64,000 nucleotides of DNA, from positions 1 to 64,000 of the forward strand of contig CALVQT010000002.1 in assembly GCA_944358375.1 (NCBI GenBank), in the 5' to 3' direction. This stretch comes from an uncultured Bacilli bacterium. Lineage in GTDB: Bacteria; Bacillota_I; Bacilli_A; RF39; UBA660. Numbering within the stretch: the stretch's first letter is position 1; every line of letters starts with the position of its first letter. Below, one piece after another: positions 47,221 to 55,772 of this stretch. A program made the translations under genes and the position numbers. The notes below the pieces were generated by a model, which saw nothing but the letters and a program-made list of their open reading frames with translations, was not told where the DNA came from and ran no database searches.

Positions 47221-48831
47221 ATGGAAAATATAAAGAGCAAGATAATACCAGAAGATTTAAAGAACGATATAGATGATGTATTGGAAAGACAGTTATTTAA
47301 TGCTAATAGATATTATGCAGAATCTAATCCTGAGATAAGTAATTTAATGGAAAGGGAATTATATCAAAGACCAGAAGAATTTTTATATAGGTTGAAAACA
47401 AGGTGGAATTGGCACAATACTTATTATGAATTTTTATTAGAGCCTGCTTTTGATAAAATTATTCGTGAAGATTTCATTGAGTTATCGCCAGCAGAATTGG
47501 ATGATATAATAAAAATTTATTCTACTTCTTGTTTAGTTGATGAGGCAACACTTGTTATGTCAGGAGCAATAAAAAAATATTTGGATTATAACTGTAAAAA
47601 TATTAGTGTTATTGATGAAAATATTCCATTAGTTAAAGCAAATATAATGTTAATTACTCCACCGATTGAAACCTTCTTTGCTCAATATCAAATAGACCAT
47701 TTATTTTACATATATTTATTTAAAACAAATGATGCAGATAGTCAAAAGTTCAAAGATTATTTATTAAAAAAATACCACGCTGGTGATGAAAAAATATTTT
47801 CATCTAGATTTCAAAAGAAATTTAAACATAATTTATTAATGTCAGAAAAACAAATTTTAGAAGATATAAAGCATTATAAAATATCTAAAAATTATAAAAT
47901 TCAACATTTTTATTTTACACTTGAACACGAAGATAGAAAAGCAATTAGAGATATTATTATATATGATAATTTAGATGAAAAGTTAATTGCTTCTAATTTG
48001 ATTGGTATTTCTGGTTTTCTATTTAGAAGAAAAATTTTAGAATATCTTAATAATAGTGGTATTTTGAAAAATAATGGTTATATATACGAATTTAATAATG
48101 ATATAATTATAGAAGCATTAGAAGTTTTAAAAAAAGAAAGGAAAAACAATATGGATAAAAATGTAAGACCATATAAACAAAGAGGAAAAACTTGTGCTAT
48201 TGTTTGTATGATGATGGTATTAGAATATTATAAAGTTATTCCAAAAGCAAATTGGTATGATGAGAGAAGATTATATAGAATATATGGGTCAAAGTATATG
48301 ATTGGAACACCATTTTCAGCATTGGCATTTCATATGGCAAAGAATGGGTTAGAAATTATGATTTATCATGAAAATAAAGAACTATTTAAAAATGATCAAG
48401 GAACTATTAATAGTGATAATTTTGAACTTGCAATGTCTGAATATAAAGAATATTTAAACTATGCAGAAAATAAAGGTGCAAAAGTTGTAAATGGTGTGAA
48501 TATAACTATTAATTTATTAAAACAAAAATTGCAAGACGGTAATTTAGTAATATTGGCAGGTGAGATTCCTGGTGGATATCATGCAGTTTTACTTACAGGA
48601 TATGATGAATATGGATTTAAAGTATGTGATCCACTATATAAAACAAAGCAGAATAGGACGTTTAATGAAATAGAAAACTTTATGAATACAAGTATAGGAA
48701 AATGGTTTATAAGTGTTAATGATAAAACTAAAGAAAAAGAAAATTTAATTAATAATTTAGATAATTTCAATGAAGAAGCTCAAAGTTTTATGAAAAATCA
48801 GAAAAATAGGAGTCTTAAATATGTTAAATAA
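47221..48831 (+). CDS. Two-domain protein: unknown N-domain fused to a C39-like cysteine peptidase
   Basis: 536 residues. Residues 1-~310 are a helical domain I do not recognise (KTRWNWHNTYYEFLLEPAFD, LITPPIETFFAQYQIDHLFY). Residues ~315-515 are a peptidase C39-like fold: RPYKQRGKTCAIVCMMMVLE with the nucleophile Cys after the oxyanion Gln, and GGYHAVLLTGYDEYGFKVCD with His and Asp. There is no ABC or membrane part, unlike C39 bacteriocin exporters, so cleavage would happen inside the cell. It is the best candidate to release the modified core from the 18-residue precursor. Strong AAGGAGGG site; its end overlaps the next gene by 11 bases. Confidence 0.75.
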   Translation: MENIKSKIIPEDLKNDIDDVLERQLFNANRYYAESNPEISNLMERELYQRPEEFLYRLKTRWNWHNTYYEFLLEPAFDKIIREDFIELSPAELDDIIKIYSTSCLVDEATLVMSGAIKKYLDYNCKNISVIDENIPLVKANIMLITPPIETFFAQYQIDHLFYIYLFKTNDADSQKFKDYLLKKYHAGDEKIFSSRFQKKFKHNLLMSEKQILEDIKHYKISKNYKIQHFYFTLEHEDRKAIRDIIIYDNLDEKLIASNLIGISGFLFRRKILEYLNNSGILKNNGYIYEFNNDIIIEALEVLKKERKNNMDKNVRPYKQRGKTCAIVCMMMVLEYYKVIPKANWYDERRLYRIYGSKYMIGTPFSALAFHMAKNGLEIMIYHENKELFKNDQGTINSDNFELAMSEYKEYLNYAENKGAKVVNGVNITINLLKQKLQDGNLVILAGEIPGGYHAVLLTGYDEYGFKVCDPLYKTKQNRTFNEIENFMNTSIGKWFISVNDKTKEKENLINNLDNFNEEAQSFMKNQKNRSLKYVK

Positions 48832-49156
48832 TAATTATTTATTTTATGGTGATTATTTAAAAAAAAGAAATATTAAAAATAAATCAATATTAATTGCCAA
48901 AACTAAAAAGTCATATTTAATTGGTCCATTAATAAATTCAAAATTTGATGAAAAATCATTTTATAAAAGAATTAAATCTAATAGCATATATACATTTAAA
49001 ATATATAAAAAAATGTTTCAAAAAAAATCTAATTATTTAATTAATAAATATAAAGATACTTTAAAAAATAATCAAATAATTGAAATATATAAAAATGGAG
49101 AAATTGTTTTACATTCAATATTAAAAGTGCCAGGTGAATATGATGAAAAAGAATAA
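48821..49156 (+). CDS. Small YcaO-partner candidate (TOMM C/ocin-ThiF-like N-terminal fragment)
   Basis: 111 residues, basic. KKSYLIGPLINSKFDEKSFYKRIKSN resembles the LxGPLxxxxx-C-x-x-C-x-x-R segment found in ocin-ThiF/TOMM cyclodehydratase partner proteins, but without the cysteines and without a ThiF domain. It overlaps the YcaO gene by 14 bases, the position expected for a precursor-recognition partner. The family call is weak and based on one motif and context. Confidence 0.4.
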   Translation: MLNNNYLFYGDYLKKRNIKNKSILIAKTKKSYLIGPLINSKFDEKSFYKRIKSNSIYTFKIYKKMFQKKSNYLINKYKDTLKNNQIIEIYKNGEIVLHSILKVPGEYDEKE

Positions 49157-50420
49157 ATTGATATTAAGTAAAAAAGAAATAATAAATATTTTAGGAAAAG
49201 ATTATGAAAAGTTAACTGATATATTTAGTGATAAATTTGGAATAGTAAACGCTATGTTAAAACGATATGAATTAGATAAGTATAATCTTTGTATGTATCA
49301 ATGTTTAAGTGCTAACACTGTTGATTTGTTTGGTTCAAGTAGAGAAATTTCTAGTGGTGGTTTAGGTGTGAATGAAGATGAAAAGATTGCTATGACTAGT
49401 TGTTTAGCAGAGGCGTTAGAACGTTATTGTATGTCATATATTCCCAAAAAAGAAATTATAAGAAATATTAAAGCAAATTTAAAAAAAGAAAATACTTTTG
49501 ATAATTTTTTTACGTATAGTGAAGATCAATATAACAACTCTAATTTATTTCTAAATCCTAATAAGGAAAAAATAGAATGGACAAAGATTTATAGTATTGA
49601 TAATAAACAAACATTTAAATATTGGCCTGCAAGTTTAATATATTTGCCATATGATTTAAATAAACCAGTGGCTGAAACTACATCTACTGGTATGGCGGCG
49701 GGTTTTACATTAGATGAGTGTATACAAAGTGGATTGTTGGAATTAATAGAAAGAGACGCATTAATGATTAATTTTATGCAACGATTAGATCCACCAGAAA
49801 TAAATTTAGAAACATTAGATACAAAAAATTTAAATTTGATAAATATAATAAAAAAAGAATATAATATAAAAATATATAAGCTATATTCTGATATTAAAGT
49901 TCCAATTTATTTATCTATTATCTATAAAAACGAAAAAAATCATATACATTATGGTATAGGTGCATGTGCTAATTTAAATTCGGATTATGCAATTAATAAG
50001 TCATTAAAAGAATGTTTATTTACTTATTTTTATTCTTTAAATATAATGGATGTTCGTCAAGAAAATCCAAAAAAAATTAAAACATTATATGAGCACTTTT
50101 TATATTATCAAAGTAATAATTTTAATAAATTACTATTTAATAGCAAAGTAATTGATTATAAAAGAGAAGTTACATCTTTTAATGATTTAATAAAAAATTT
50201 AAAATTGCAAAATATAGATGTATATTATAAGGAATTAACTACTGATGATATAAAGAAAACAGGTATTAAAGTGGTTAAAGTTATAGCACCAAGTCTAATT
50301 GATTTAAATAAAAGTCATATATATCCAAGACTAGGAGCAACTCGGTTTTTTCTTGTACCAAAAAAATTGAATTTAAAATATAGTGATAAGTTAACGGATA
50401 TGCCTCATCCGTTTCCATAG
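49143..50420 (+). CDS. YcaO cyclodehydratase, azoline-forming type
   Basis: 425 residues. ATP-binding YcaO motifs: SSGGLGVNEDEKIAMTSCLA then EALERYCM, and AETTSTGMAAGFTLDECIQS then GLLELIERDALMINF. The protein ends exactly in MPHPFP, the PxPxP tail typical of azoline-forming (TOMM) YcaO enzymes rather than thioamide- or RimO-linked ones. It should convert Cys16 or Thr17 of the precursor to thiazoline or methyloxazoline using ATP. Start 49143 has AGGTGA five bases upstream; earlier starts at 49134 and 49140 are less likely. Confidence 0.88.
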   Translation: MKKNKLILSKKEIINILGKDYEKLTDIFSDKFGIVNAMLKRYELDKYNLCMYQCLSANTVDLFGSSREISSGGLGVNEDEKIAMTSCLAEALERYCMSYIPKKEIIRNIKANLKKENTFDNFFTYSEDQYNNSNLFLNPNKEKIEWTKIYSIDNKQTFKYWPASLIYLPYDLNKPVAETTSTGMAAGFTLDECIQSGLLELIERDALMINFMQRLDPPEINLETLDTKNLNLINIIKKEYNIKIYKLYSDIKVPIYLSIIYKNEKNHIHYGIGACANLNSDYAINKSLKECLFTYFYSLNIMDVRQENPKKIKTLYEHFLYYQSNNFNKLLFNSKVIDYKREVTSFNDLIKNLKLQNIDVYYKELTTDDIKKTGIKVVKVIAPSLIDLNKSHIYPRLGATRFFLVPKKLNLKYSDKLTDMPHPFP

Positions 50421-50438
50421 AATGGAGGATTTATAATT

Positions 50439-51311
50439 ATGAGTGAAAAAGATAAACTAGACATTTTAATTTATAATGCATATTGTGATATATGTGATGA
50501 TAAAAGCCGAATGCATAAACTAGAATTAATTGCAAATGATTACAATGTGAGCGTTGATTATTTATATAATAGATATTTATGGCTAATAAATATGCAGATC
50601 AATCCTAATTTTTGTCATTTAGATGAAAATCATAAATTGATATATAAAATATTTGATGAATATAATAAAATGCTTAATGAAAATAATATTGAGTATTATT
50701 ATACTAGTGGTATTCTTGCATATTTGTTAGCTAATAAAAGTTTAGAAAGATATCATCACGATTTAGATGTTTTTATAAATATGAATTGTTTAGAAAAATT
50801 AGAACGCATTTGCAATAATTATAACTTTTCTTTTGAACGAAAAGTAGGCGAACGTGATGATGGAACAAGAAGAATTATGTTAAAAATGTATTATCAAGAT
50901 ATCATTAATATACCAATAACCGTTTTTATGTATGTAAAAGAAAGAGATGGATCAATTACTCAAAAAGATTATTTTCTTGATGAAGAAAACAGAGATTTTG
51001 TTGAATATATTCATAATTCTCCATTGGTTAGTAAGCTAAGTTTTTCTGAGTGCCCGAGAATTCATAATAATATTCAATATTACTCTATTACCCCAGAGGC
51101 ATTATTTTTATGCAAAACAGGAAATAGACCAAAAGATGTATATGATTGTACAATTTTTAGTGATATTATAGATGCCGATAAGCTCGAAAAATTAAAAGCT
51201 GCGTTTAAAAACAATCTTCCTAACAATATAGTTAATGCAGAAGATGATGAATTTTCAAATTATATTTTTAAAAATAAATCTAATAAAAAGGTTTTGATAA
51301 AACATGATTGA
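50439..51311 (+). CDS. Nucleotidyltransferase-fold protein in the peptide locus
   Basis: 290 residues. EYYYTSGILAYLLANKSLER followed by YHHDLDVFINM has the HDLD metal pair of the DNA polymerase beta/aminoglycoside nucleotidyltransferase superfamily, and LVSKLSFSECPRI and TGNRPKDVYDCTIF fit the distal helix region. Such enzymes transfer NMP to small molecules or peptides. GGAGG precedes the ATG and it overlaps thiE by 8 bases. It could adenylylate the peptide or a pathway intermediate; this is inference. Confidence 0.65.
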   Translation: MSEKDKLDILIYNAYCDICDDKSRMHKLELIANDYNVSVDYLYNRYLWLINMQINPNFCHLDENHKLIYKIFDEYNKMLNENNIEYYYTSGILAYLLANKSLERYHHDLDVFINMNCLEKLERICNNYNFSFERKVGERDDGTRRIMLKMYYQDIINIPITVFMYVKERDGSITQKDYFLDEENRDFVEYIHNSPLVSKLSFSECPRIHNNIQYYSITPEALFLCKTGNRPKDVYDCTIFSDIIDADKLEKLKAAFKNNLPNNIVNAEDDEFSNYIFKNKSNKKVLIKHD

Positions 51312-52005
51312 TTATAGTTTATATTTGTGTACAAATAGTGAGATGAACAATAATCACCCACTTGAATATTGCGTAGAACAAGCAATTATTGGAGGGGTAA
51401 CAATAATTCAAATTAGAGAAAAAGAAAAAAACTATAATGAGTTTTTTGAAATTGCATTTAGAATAAAAAAAGTAACAGATAAATATAATATACCATTAAT
51501 TATAAATGACAATATTGAAATTGCAATAAATTTAAATGCTGATGGATTACATATTGGACAAAATGATATATCTTGTTTAAAAGCAAGAAAACTTCTCGGT
51601 TGTAAAAAAATAATAGGTGTAACCGTAACTAATCTTGATGAAGCAAAACGAGCAATTGAAAGTGGTGCATCATATTTAGGTGTAGGTGCTATTTATAAAT
51701 CTAAAACTAAAAGTGAGGCAGTAATTGTTGGCGTTGATGAATTACAAAAAATAGTTAATTATTCTTCAATACCAGTCGTAGTAATAGGTGGAATTAATAA
51801 AAATACAATTCCTATGCTAGAAAATATTAAAATAGACGGTTATGCTATGATTAGACCAATATTAGAACAAGAAGATATAGTTGAATCTACAAAAGTATTG
51901 AAAAAATTAGTGGATAATAATAAGAAGAAATATTTAGATTCATTACAAAAAGTTTATAATGATACTCAAAAAAAGTGTATGCAATATTTGATGACGGAGC
52001 ACTAA
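51304..52005 (+). CDS. thiE: ThiE/TenI-family enzyme (thiamine-phosphate synthase fold)
   Basis: 233 residues, TIM barrel. The ThiE ligands are kept: QIREK (36-40), INDN (67-70), GLHIGQND (81-88, Mg Asp88), IGVTVTN, GVGAIYKSKTK (K136) and VVVIGGINK. True ThiE joins HMP-PP to thiazole phosphate; TenI relatives isomerise the thiazole. The diphosphate-binding residues favour ThiE-like chemistry over TenI. It is translationally coupled to the peptide-modifying genes, with no other thi gene near, so a role on a peptide-borne thiazole is possible. The tail after residue 205 is an unusual extension and may be frameshifted (see findings). Confidence 0.85.
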   Translation: MIDYSLYLCTNSEMNNNHPLEYCVEQAIIGGVTIIQIREKEKNYNEFFEIAFRIKKVTDKYNIPLIINDNIEIAINLNADGLHIGQNDISCLKARKLLGCKKIIGVTVTNLDEAKRAIESGASYLGVGAIYKSKTKSEAVIVGVDELQKIVNYSSIPVVVIGGINKNTIPMLENIKIDGYAMIRPILEQEDIVESTKVLKKLVDNNKKKYLDSLQKVYNDTQKKCMQYLMTEH

Positions 52006-52157
52006 TTTATAACAGGATAAATAAAAAATTAAAAATATTTGGCAATGTTAAAGAATTTAATCCAAATAAATAAAAAAATATAAATAAGTTTATGTTGTTA
52101 TCTAGTATTTATTTAAAAAAATAAATTAAAAAAACATGAACGCAAATGACAAAAGAG
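52006..52157 (+). other. Gap between thiE and the Tyr T-box
   Basis: The first part (to 52073) is open in a frame that would extend thiE after a one-base shift. The rest has no recognisable element. Confidence 0.4.
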
Positions 52158-52185
52158 TTGAAATAAATTAAAAAAGTAGTATTAT
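52158..52185 (+). promoter_or_regulatory. Probable promoter of the Tyr T-box
   Basis: TTGAAA (52158-52163), 16-base spacer, TATTAT (52180-52185), just before the leader. Confidence 0.5.
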
Positions 52186-52191
52186 ATTAGT

Positions 52192-52425
52192 ATATGTTAA
52201 TAAATGTTGATTAGTGATAAGTAGATTATATTGGTTATATTATAGAGAGTTAATGTTTGGTGTAAATTAACATACAATATAATTGAATTACCCACTATGA
52301 GTTTATAGGTTGTTACTTTATAACATAATGAGTGTATGAATTTTATTCATAAATTAAGGTGGTACCGCGGTTTAATCGTCCTTATTTGGCGATTTAGTCG
52401 CGGTTTTTATTTTATTTAGGAGGGA
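52192..52425 (+). ncRNA. T-box leader, tyrosine-specific
   Basis: T-box core AAGGTGGTACCGCGG (52356-52370), followed by a strong terminator formed by ACCGCGG...CGCGGTTTTT near 52408. The candidate specifier TAC (Tyr) is at 52273-52275 in AACATACAATA. It controls the element-borne tyrS in response to uncharged tRNA-Tyr. Confidence 0.9.
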
Positions 52426-52433
52426 TATATTAT

Positions 52434-53636
52434 ATGAATAAAAAAGAAAAAATTGATTTAATTTTAAGACGGACAGTAGAAGTTTACAATAAGGAATCAT
52501 TATTGAAAAAGTTAAATGGTGAAAAAAAATTGGTTGTTAAATTTGGAGCAGATCCATCAAGACCAGATTTACATTTAGGTCATACTGTTCCTTTAAGAGC
52601 ATTGAAAATATTACAAGAATTAGGGCACGAAATTGTTTTTGTCATTGGTGATTTTACGGCAATGATTGGTGATCCATCTGGTAAATCAAAAACAAGACCT
52701 TCTTTATCTTTTGATGAAACTAGAAAAAATGGTGAAACATACTTTAAGCAAGTTGCTAAAATCTTAGATCCAAATAAAATTAGAATTGTATATAATTCAG
52801 AATGGCTTGGAAAAATGAATTTTGAAGATGTAATAAAATTATGTGGTAAATATACTGTTGCTAGAATTCTTGAAAGAGATGATTTTAGCAATAGGTTTAG
52901 GAATAATGTTCCTATAGGGATACATGAATTTTTATATCCATTAATGCAAGGTTATGATTCAGTAGCTTTACAAGCAGATATTGAAATTGGGGGAACAGAT
53001 CAAACTTTTAATTTATTAGTTGGTAGAGAATTGCAAAAAGATTATGGGCAAGAATCTCAAGATGTTATGTGTTTCCCATTATTGGTTGGAATTGATGGAA
53101 AAGAAAAAATGAGTAAATCTTTAGGTAATTATATTGGTGTTGATGAAGCACCAGAAGTTATGTATGAAAAAGCTATGAGAATACCAGATGATGTTTTATT
53201 TGATTATTTTAGGCTAACAACAGATTTGGATTTAAATGAAGTATCAGATTTAATGAAAAAAGATGTTGTTGAGGCACATAAGTTATATGCTAGAGAAATT
53301 ATTAAGATGTATCATAATGAAGATGCAATTAAAAATGCTGAAGAAAGATATTCTACTGTAGCTGGTGGTGGTGTGCCACAAAATTTAGAAACAATATGTA
53401 TTGAGAAAAGTAGAATTGAAAATGGAATTGTATTAATTGATTTACTAGTTGAATCAGGTATTGTGCCATCTAAATCAGAAGGTAGAAGAATGATACAACA
53501 AAAAGGTATTAGTGTAAATGGTAATAAAGAAGAAGATATAAATAAGATTATATATTATAATGATTTTGTTAATGAAGAATTAATAATTCAAAAAGGTAAA
53601 AAATGCTTTAAAAAAATAAAAATAAATAATTGTTGA
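52434..53636 (+). CDS. tyrS: Tyrosyl-tRNA synthetase carried by the element
   Basis: 400 residues, class Ic. KFGADPSRPDLHLGHTVPLR has the HIGH motif, YDSVALQADIEIGGTDQTFN the tyrosine site, [15 protein letters not shown] the KMSKS loop, and a C-terminal S4 domain (KSEGRRMIQQKGISVNGNKE) binds tRNA. The length and layout are those of the TyrRS type lacking the Bacillus TyrS HIGN. Intact and T-box controlled. It may be the only TyrRS or an extra, resistance-type copy. Confidence 0.95.
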   Translation: MNKKEKIDLILRRTVEVYNKESLLKKLNGEKKLVVKFGADPSRPDLHLGHTVPLRALKILQELGHEIVFVIGDFTAMIGDPSGKSKTRPSLSFDETRKNGETYFKQVAKILDPNKIRIVYNSEWLGKMNFEDVIKLCGKYTVARILERDDFSNRFRNNVPIGIHEFLYPLMQGYDSVALQADIEIGGTDQTFNLLVGRELQKDYGQESQDVMCFPLLVGIDGKEKMSKSLGNYIGVDEAPEVMYEKAMRIPDDVLFDYFRLTTDLDLNEVSDLMKKDVVEAHKLYAREIIKMYHNEDAIKNAEERYSTVAGGGVPQNLETICIEKSRIENGIVLIDLLVESGIVPSKSEGRRMIQQKGISVNGNKEEDINKIIYYNDFVNEELIIQKGKKCFKKIKINNC

Positions 53637-53811
53637 AATCTATATCTTTAATAATATTCATTTTTTCTAAAAAATATTGTTGGTTAAAATATAAAGTTAT
53701 ATTAATTACCATATTTAAATAATTATTGAACTATAAAATATTTATTAATATTAAAACAGTTTTTTTATGTTATTAGATAAAAAAAGATTTGCAAGAAAGT
53801 AAAATGTAATG

Positions 53812-53846
53812 AAAAAGAGTCTAAATTTTTAGATTCTTTTTTTGCA
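53812..53846 (+). terminator. Terminator after tyrS
   Basis: AAAAAGAGTCTAAA pairs with TTTAGATTCTTTTT (one mismatch/wobble), then T-run. It lies 175 bases after tyrS; the interval holds no gene. Confidence 0.65.
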
Positions 53847-53890
53847 TATTTTTTTTATTATAAAATAAGTTTTATCGAGGGGAAAATAAT

Positions 53891-54016
53891 ATGATAAATC
53901 AACTTAAAAATGATTCACATTTTAATATTGAGTATAGTTTTAATGAAGAAGGCAAAAAATTAAAAGAAATAATAGAAGAGTTATTCTTATTAAATTTAAA
54001 AGAATTAAATATATAA
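53891..54016 (+). CDS. 41-residue protein preceding the serine recombinase
   Basis: MINQLKNDSHFNIEYSFNEE then GKKLKEIIEELFLLNLKELN. An ATG after a GAGGGGAA site. Similar short acidic-amphipathic proteins (…GKxLxEIIEE…) often sit immediately before large serine recombinases in mobile elements of Bacillota. Possible helper or directionality factor, by position only. Confidence 0.55.
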   Translation: MINQLKNDSHFNIEYSFNEEGKKLKEIIEELFLLNLKELNI

Positions 54017-54027
54017 AATAATATAAA

Positions 54028-54127
54028 AGTTATGAGATTTTGGTAAAAAATATAATTAAATCATGCTATAATTTATATAGCACAAAACTCTCATAACTAA
54101 ATGAAGGAGGATAGAAGAGTTATGAGA
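54028..54127 (+). promoter_or_regulatory. Recombinase promoter with three copies of GTTATGAGA and a dyad over the -10
   Basis: GTTATGAGA occurs at 54029-54037 (+), 54089-54097 (as TCTCATAAC) and 54119-54127 (+, containing the recombinase ATG). The last two can pair to form a hairpin that holds the binding site AAGGAGG in the loop and the start codon in the stem. Between them lies TATAAT (54067-54072) inside a perfect dyad TGCTATA-ATTTA-TATAGCA (54064-54082). Confidence 0.6.
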
Positions 54128-55705
54128 AAATATAAGTGTGGAAGATATTTAAGATTATCAAAAGAAGATGAATTAAAAAAAGATGAAAGTTCATCAATTG
54201 CTAGTCAAAGAATGATTATAGAATCTTTTGCTAAATTTCAAAGTTTGGAAGTTATAAAAGAATATATTGATGATGGCTTTTCAGGAGGAAACTTTGATAG
54301 ACCTGGTTTTAAAGAAATGATAAAAGACATAGAAAATGGTGTTATAAATTGTGTAATAACAAAAGATTTATCTCGTTTAGGTCGTGAACTATATCAAACA
54401 GGCAGATATATAGAAGAATATTTTATTGATAACAATATTAGGTATATTGCAATTAATGATGGGTATGATTCTCTTTTTGGAGATAATATGTTGTCTATGC
54501 GTTTGACATTTAATGATTTTACACTAAGAGATGTATCAAAAAAAGTTAAATCATCTCTTACTGCAAAACAAAAAAATGGAGAGTATATAGGAACTTATCC
54601 TAAATATGGCTATTTAAAAGATCCTGCCAATCATCACAAATTAATAATAGATCCTGTTGCATCACTTGTAGTTAAAAGAATGTTTGAAATGGCGTCTCTT
54701 GGAAATAGCTGTTATAAAATAGCATCAGTACTAACTGAAGATAAAGTTTCAATACCAATAGTCTATAAGAAAGAATCTAGAGGAGCTTTAATTACAGATA
54801 ATGATGGATTTGGAATATGGCGACCACAAACAATTAGAAATATATTAACAAGTGAAATGTATATAGGAAATATGGTACAAAATACTTATAATAAAGTTAG
54901 ATATAATTCAAAAAGAATAAGGGCTACAAAAAAAGAAGAATATATAATTGTAGAAGGAACGCATGAACCCATTATTGATAAGGAAACATTTGAACTTGTT
55001 GGTAAATTAATTTCTTCAAAAAGTTTGCGAAAGCAAAGAGAACAAAAAGAAAAATATTTGTTTACGGGTTTATTAAAATGTAAAGAATGTGGTCATAATA
55101 TAAGTATTTTGAAGAAAAAATGTAAAAAAAGTAATTCACATTATACTCAATGTAATGGGTATAGTAAAAAAGGAAAATATGGTGTTTGTAAAATCCATCG
55201 TGTAAATTATAATTTATTAGAGGAAGATTTAATTAAAATAATTAATAAAATTTGTGACTCTTATTTGAAAGAATATAATAATAAAAAACTTACATATGAT
55301 GCTAATAAATTATTAGAATCAGAGATAACAAAAATTCAAAAACAAATTGATATTTTAACTAAAGAAATAAGTAAATATGATACTTTGATCGAGCAAATTT
55401 ATATTGATAAAGTAGGTAACAAAATACCAGAAAAAACTTTTGATAGTTTGTTAAGTAATTATAATGAAAAATTAGAAATATCTTCTGCCAAGAAAAAAGA
55501 GTTGTTAGAACGAAAAGAAAAAGTTGTGATGGCAATTAAGAGATTTGATTTTGAAAGTTGTAAAACTGCAGTAAGGTCATTTCTTAAAACGAAAAAACCG
55601 AGTAGAGAATTGATAGTTAATTTAGTAGAAAAAGTAGAAATTGATAATGATAATAATATTAAATTGTACTTTAAGTTTCCAGAATTAACATCATATTTAA
55701 GGTGA
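54122..55705 (+). CDS. Large serine recombinase of the element
   Basis: 527 residues. Resolvase domain: YLRLSKEDE, then SSSIASQRMII with the catalytic Ser in the S-x2-SQR context, DDGFSGGNFDRPGF and ITKDLSRLGRELYQTGRYIE. The recombinase domain follows (PKYGYLKDPANHHKLIIDP, IWRPQTIRNILTSEMYIGN), then the zinc ribbon (CKECGH, with later Cys near CNGYSKKGKYGVC) and a long coiled coil. It is of the large serine family that integrates and, with a partner, excises elements. It lies 72 bases from attR. ATG 54122 has AAGGAGG at 54104-54110. Confidence 0.95.
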   Translation: MRKYKCGRYLRLSKEDELKKDESSSIASQRMIIESFAKFQSLEVIKEYIDDGFSGGNFDRPGFKEMIKDIENGVINCVITKDLSRLGRELYQTGRYIEEYFIDNNIRYIAINDGYDSLFGDNMLSMRLTFNDFTLRDVSKKVKSSLTAKQKNGEYIGTYPKYGYLKDPANHHKLIIDPVASLVVKRMFEMASLGNSCYKIASVLTEDKVSIPIVYKKESRGALITDNDGFGIWRPQTIRNILTSEMYIGNMVQNTYNKVRYNSKRIRATKKEEYIIVEGTHEPIIDKETFELVGKLISSKSLRKQREQKEKYLFTGLLKCKECGHNISILKKKCKKSNSHYTQCNGYSKKGKYGVCKIHRVNYNLLEEDLIKIINKICDSYLKEYNNKKLTYDANKLLESEITKIQKQIDILTKEISKYDTLIEQIYIDKVGNKIPEKTFDSLLSNYNEKLEISSAKKKELLERKEKVVMAIKRFDFESCKTAVRSFLKTKKPSRELIVNLVEKVEIDNDNNIKLYFKFPELTSYLR

Positions 55706-55720
55706 TTTTTTTTTAAAAAC

Positions 55721-55772
55721 TTTTGTTTACCAAAAAACTTGCAACCATCATTTTTGTTTACCAAAAAACTTG
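55721..55772 (+). repeat. 21-bp direct repeats next to attR
   Basis: TTTTGTTTACCAAAAAACTT plus G occurs identically at 55721-55741 and 55752-55772, 31 bases apart. The second copy runs into the exchange core. They are probably recombinase-binding arms of the attachment site. Confidence 0.8.
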
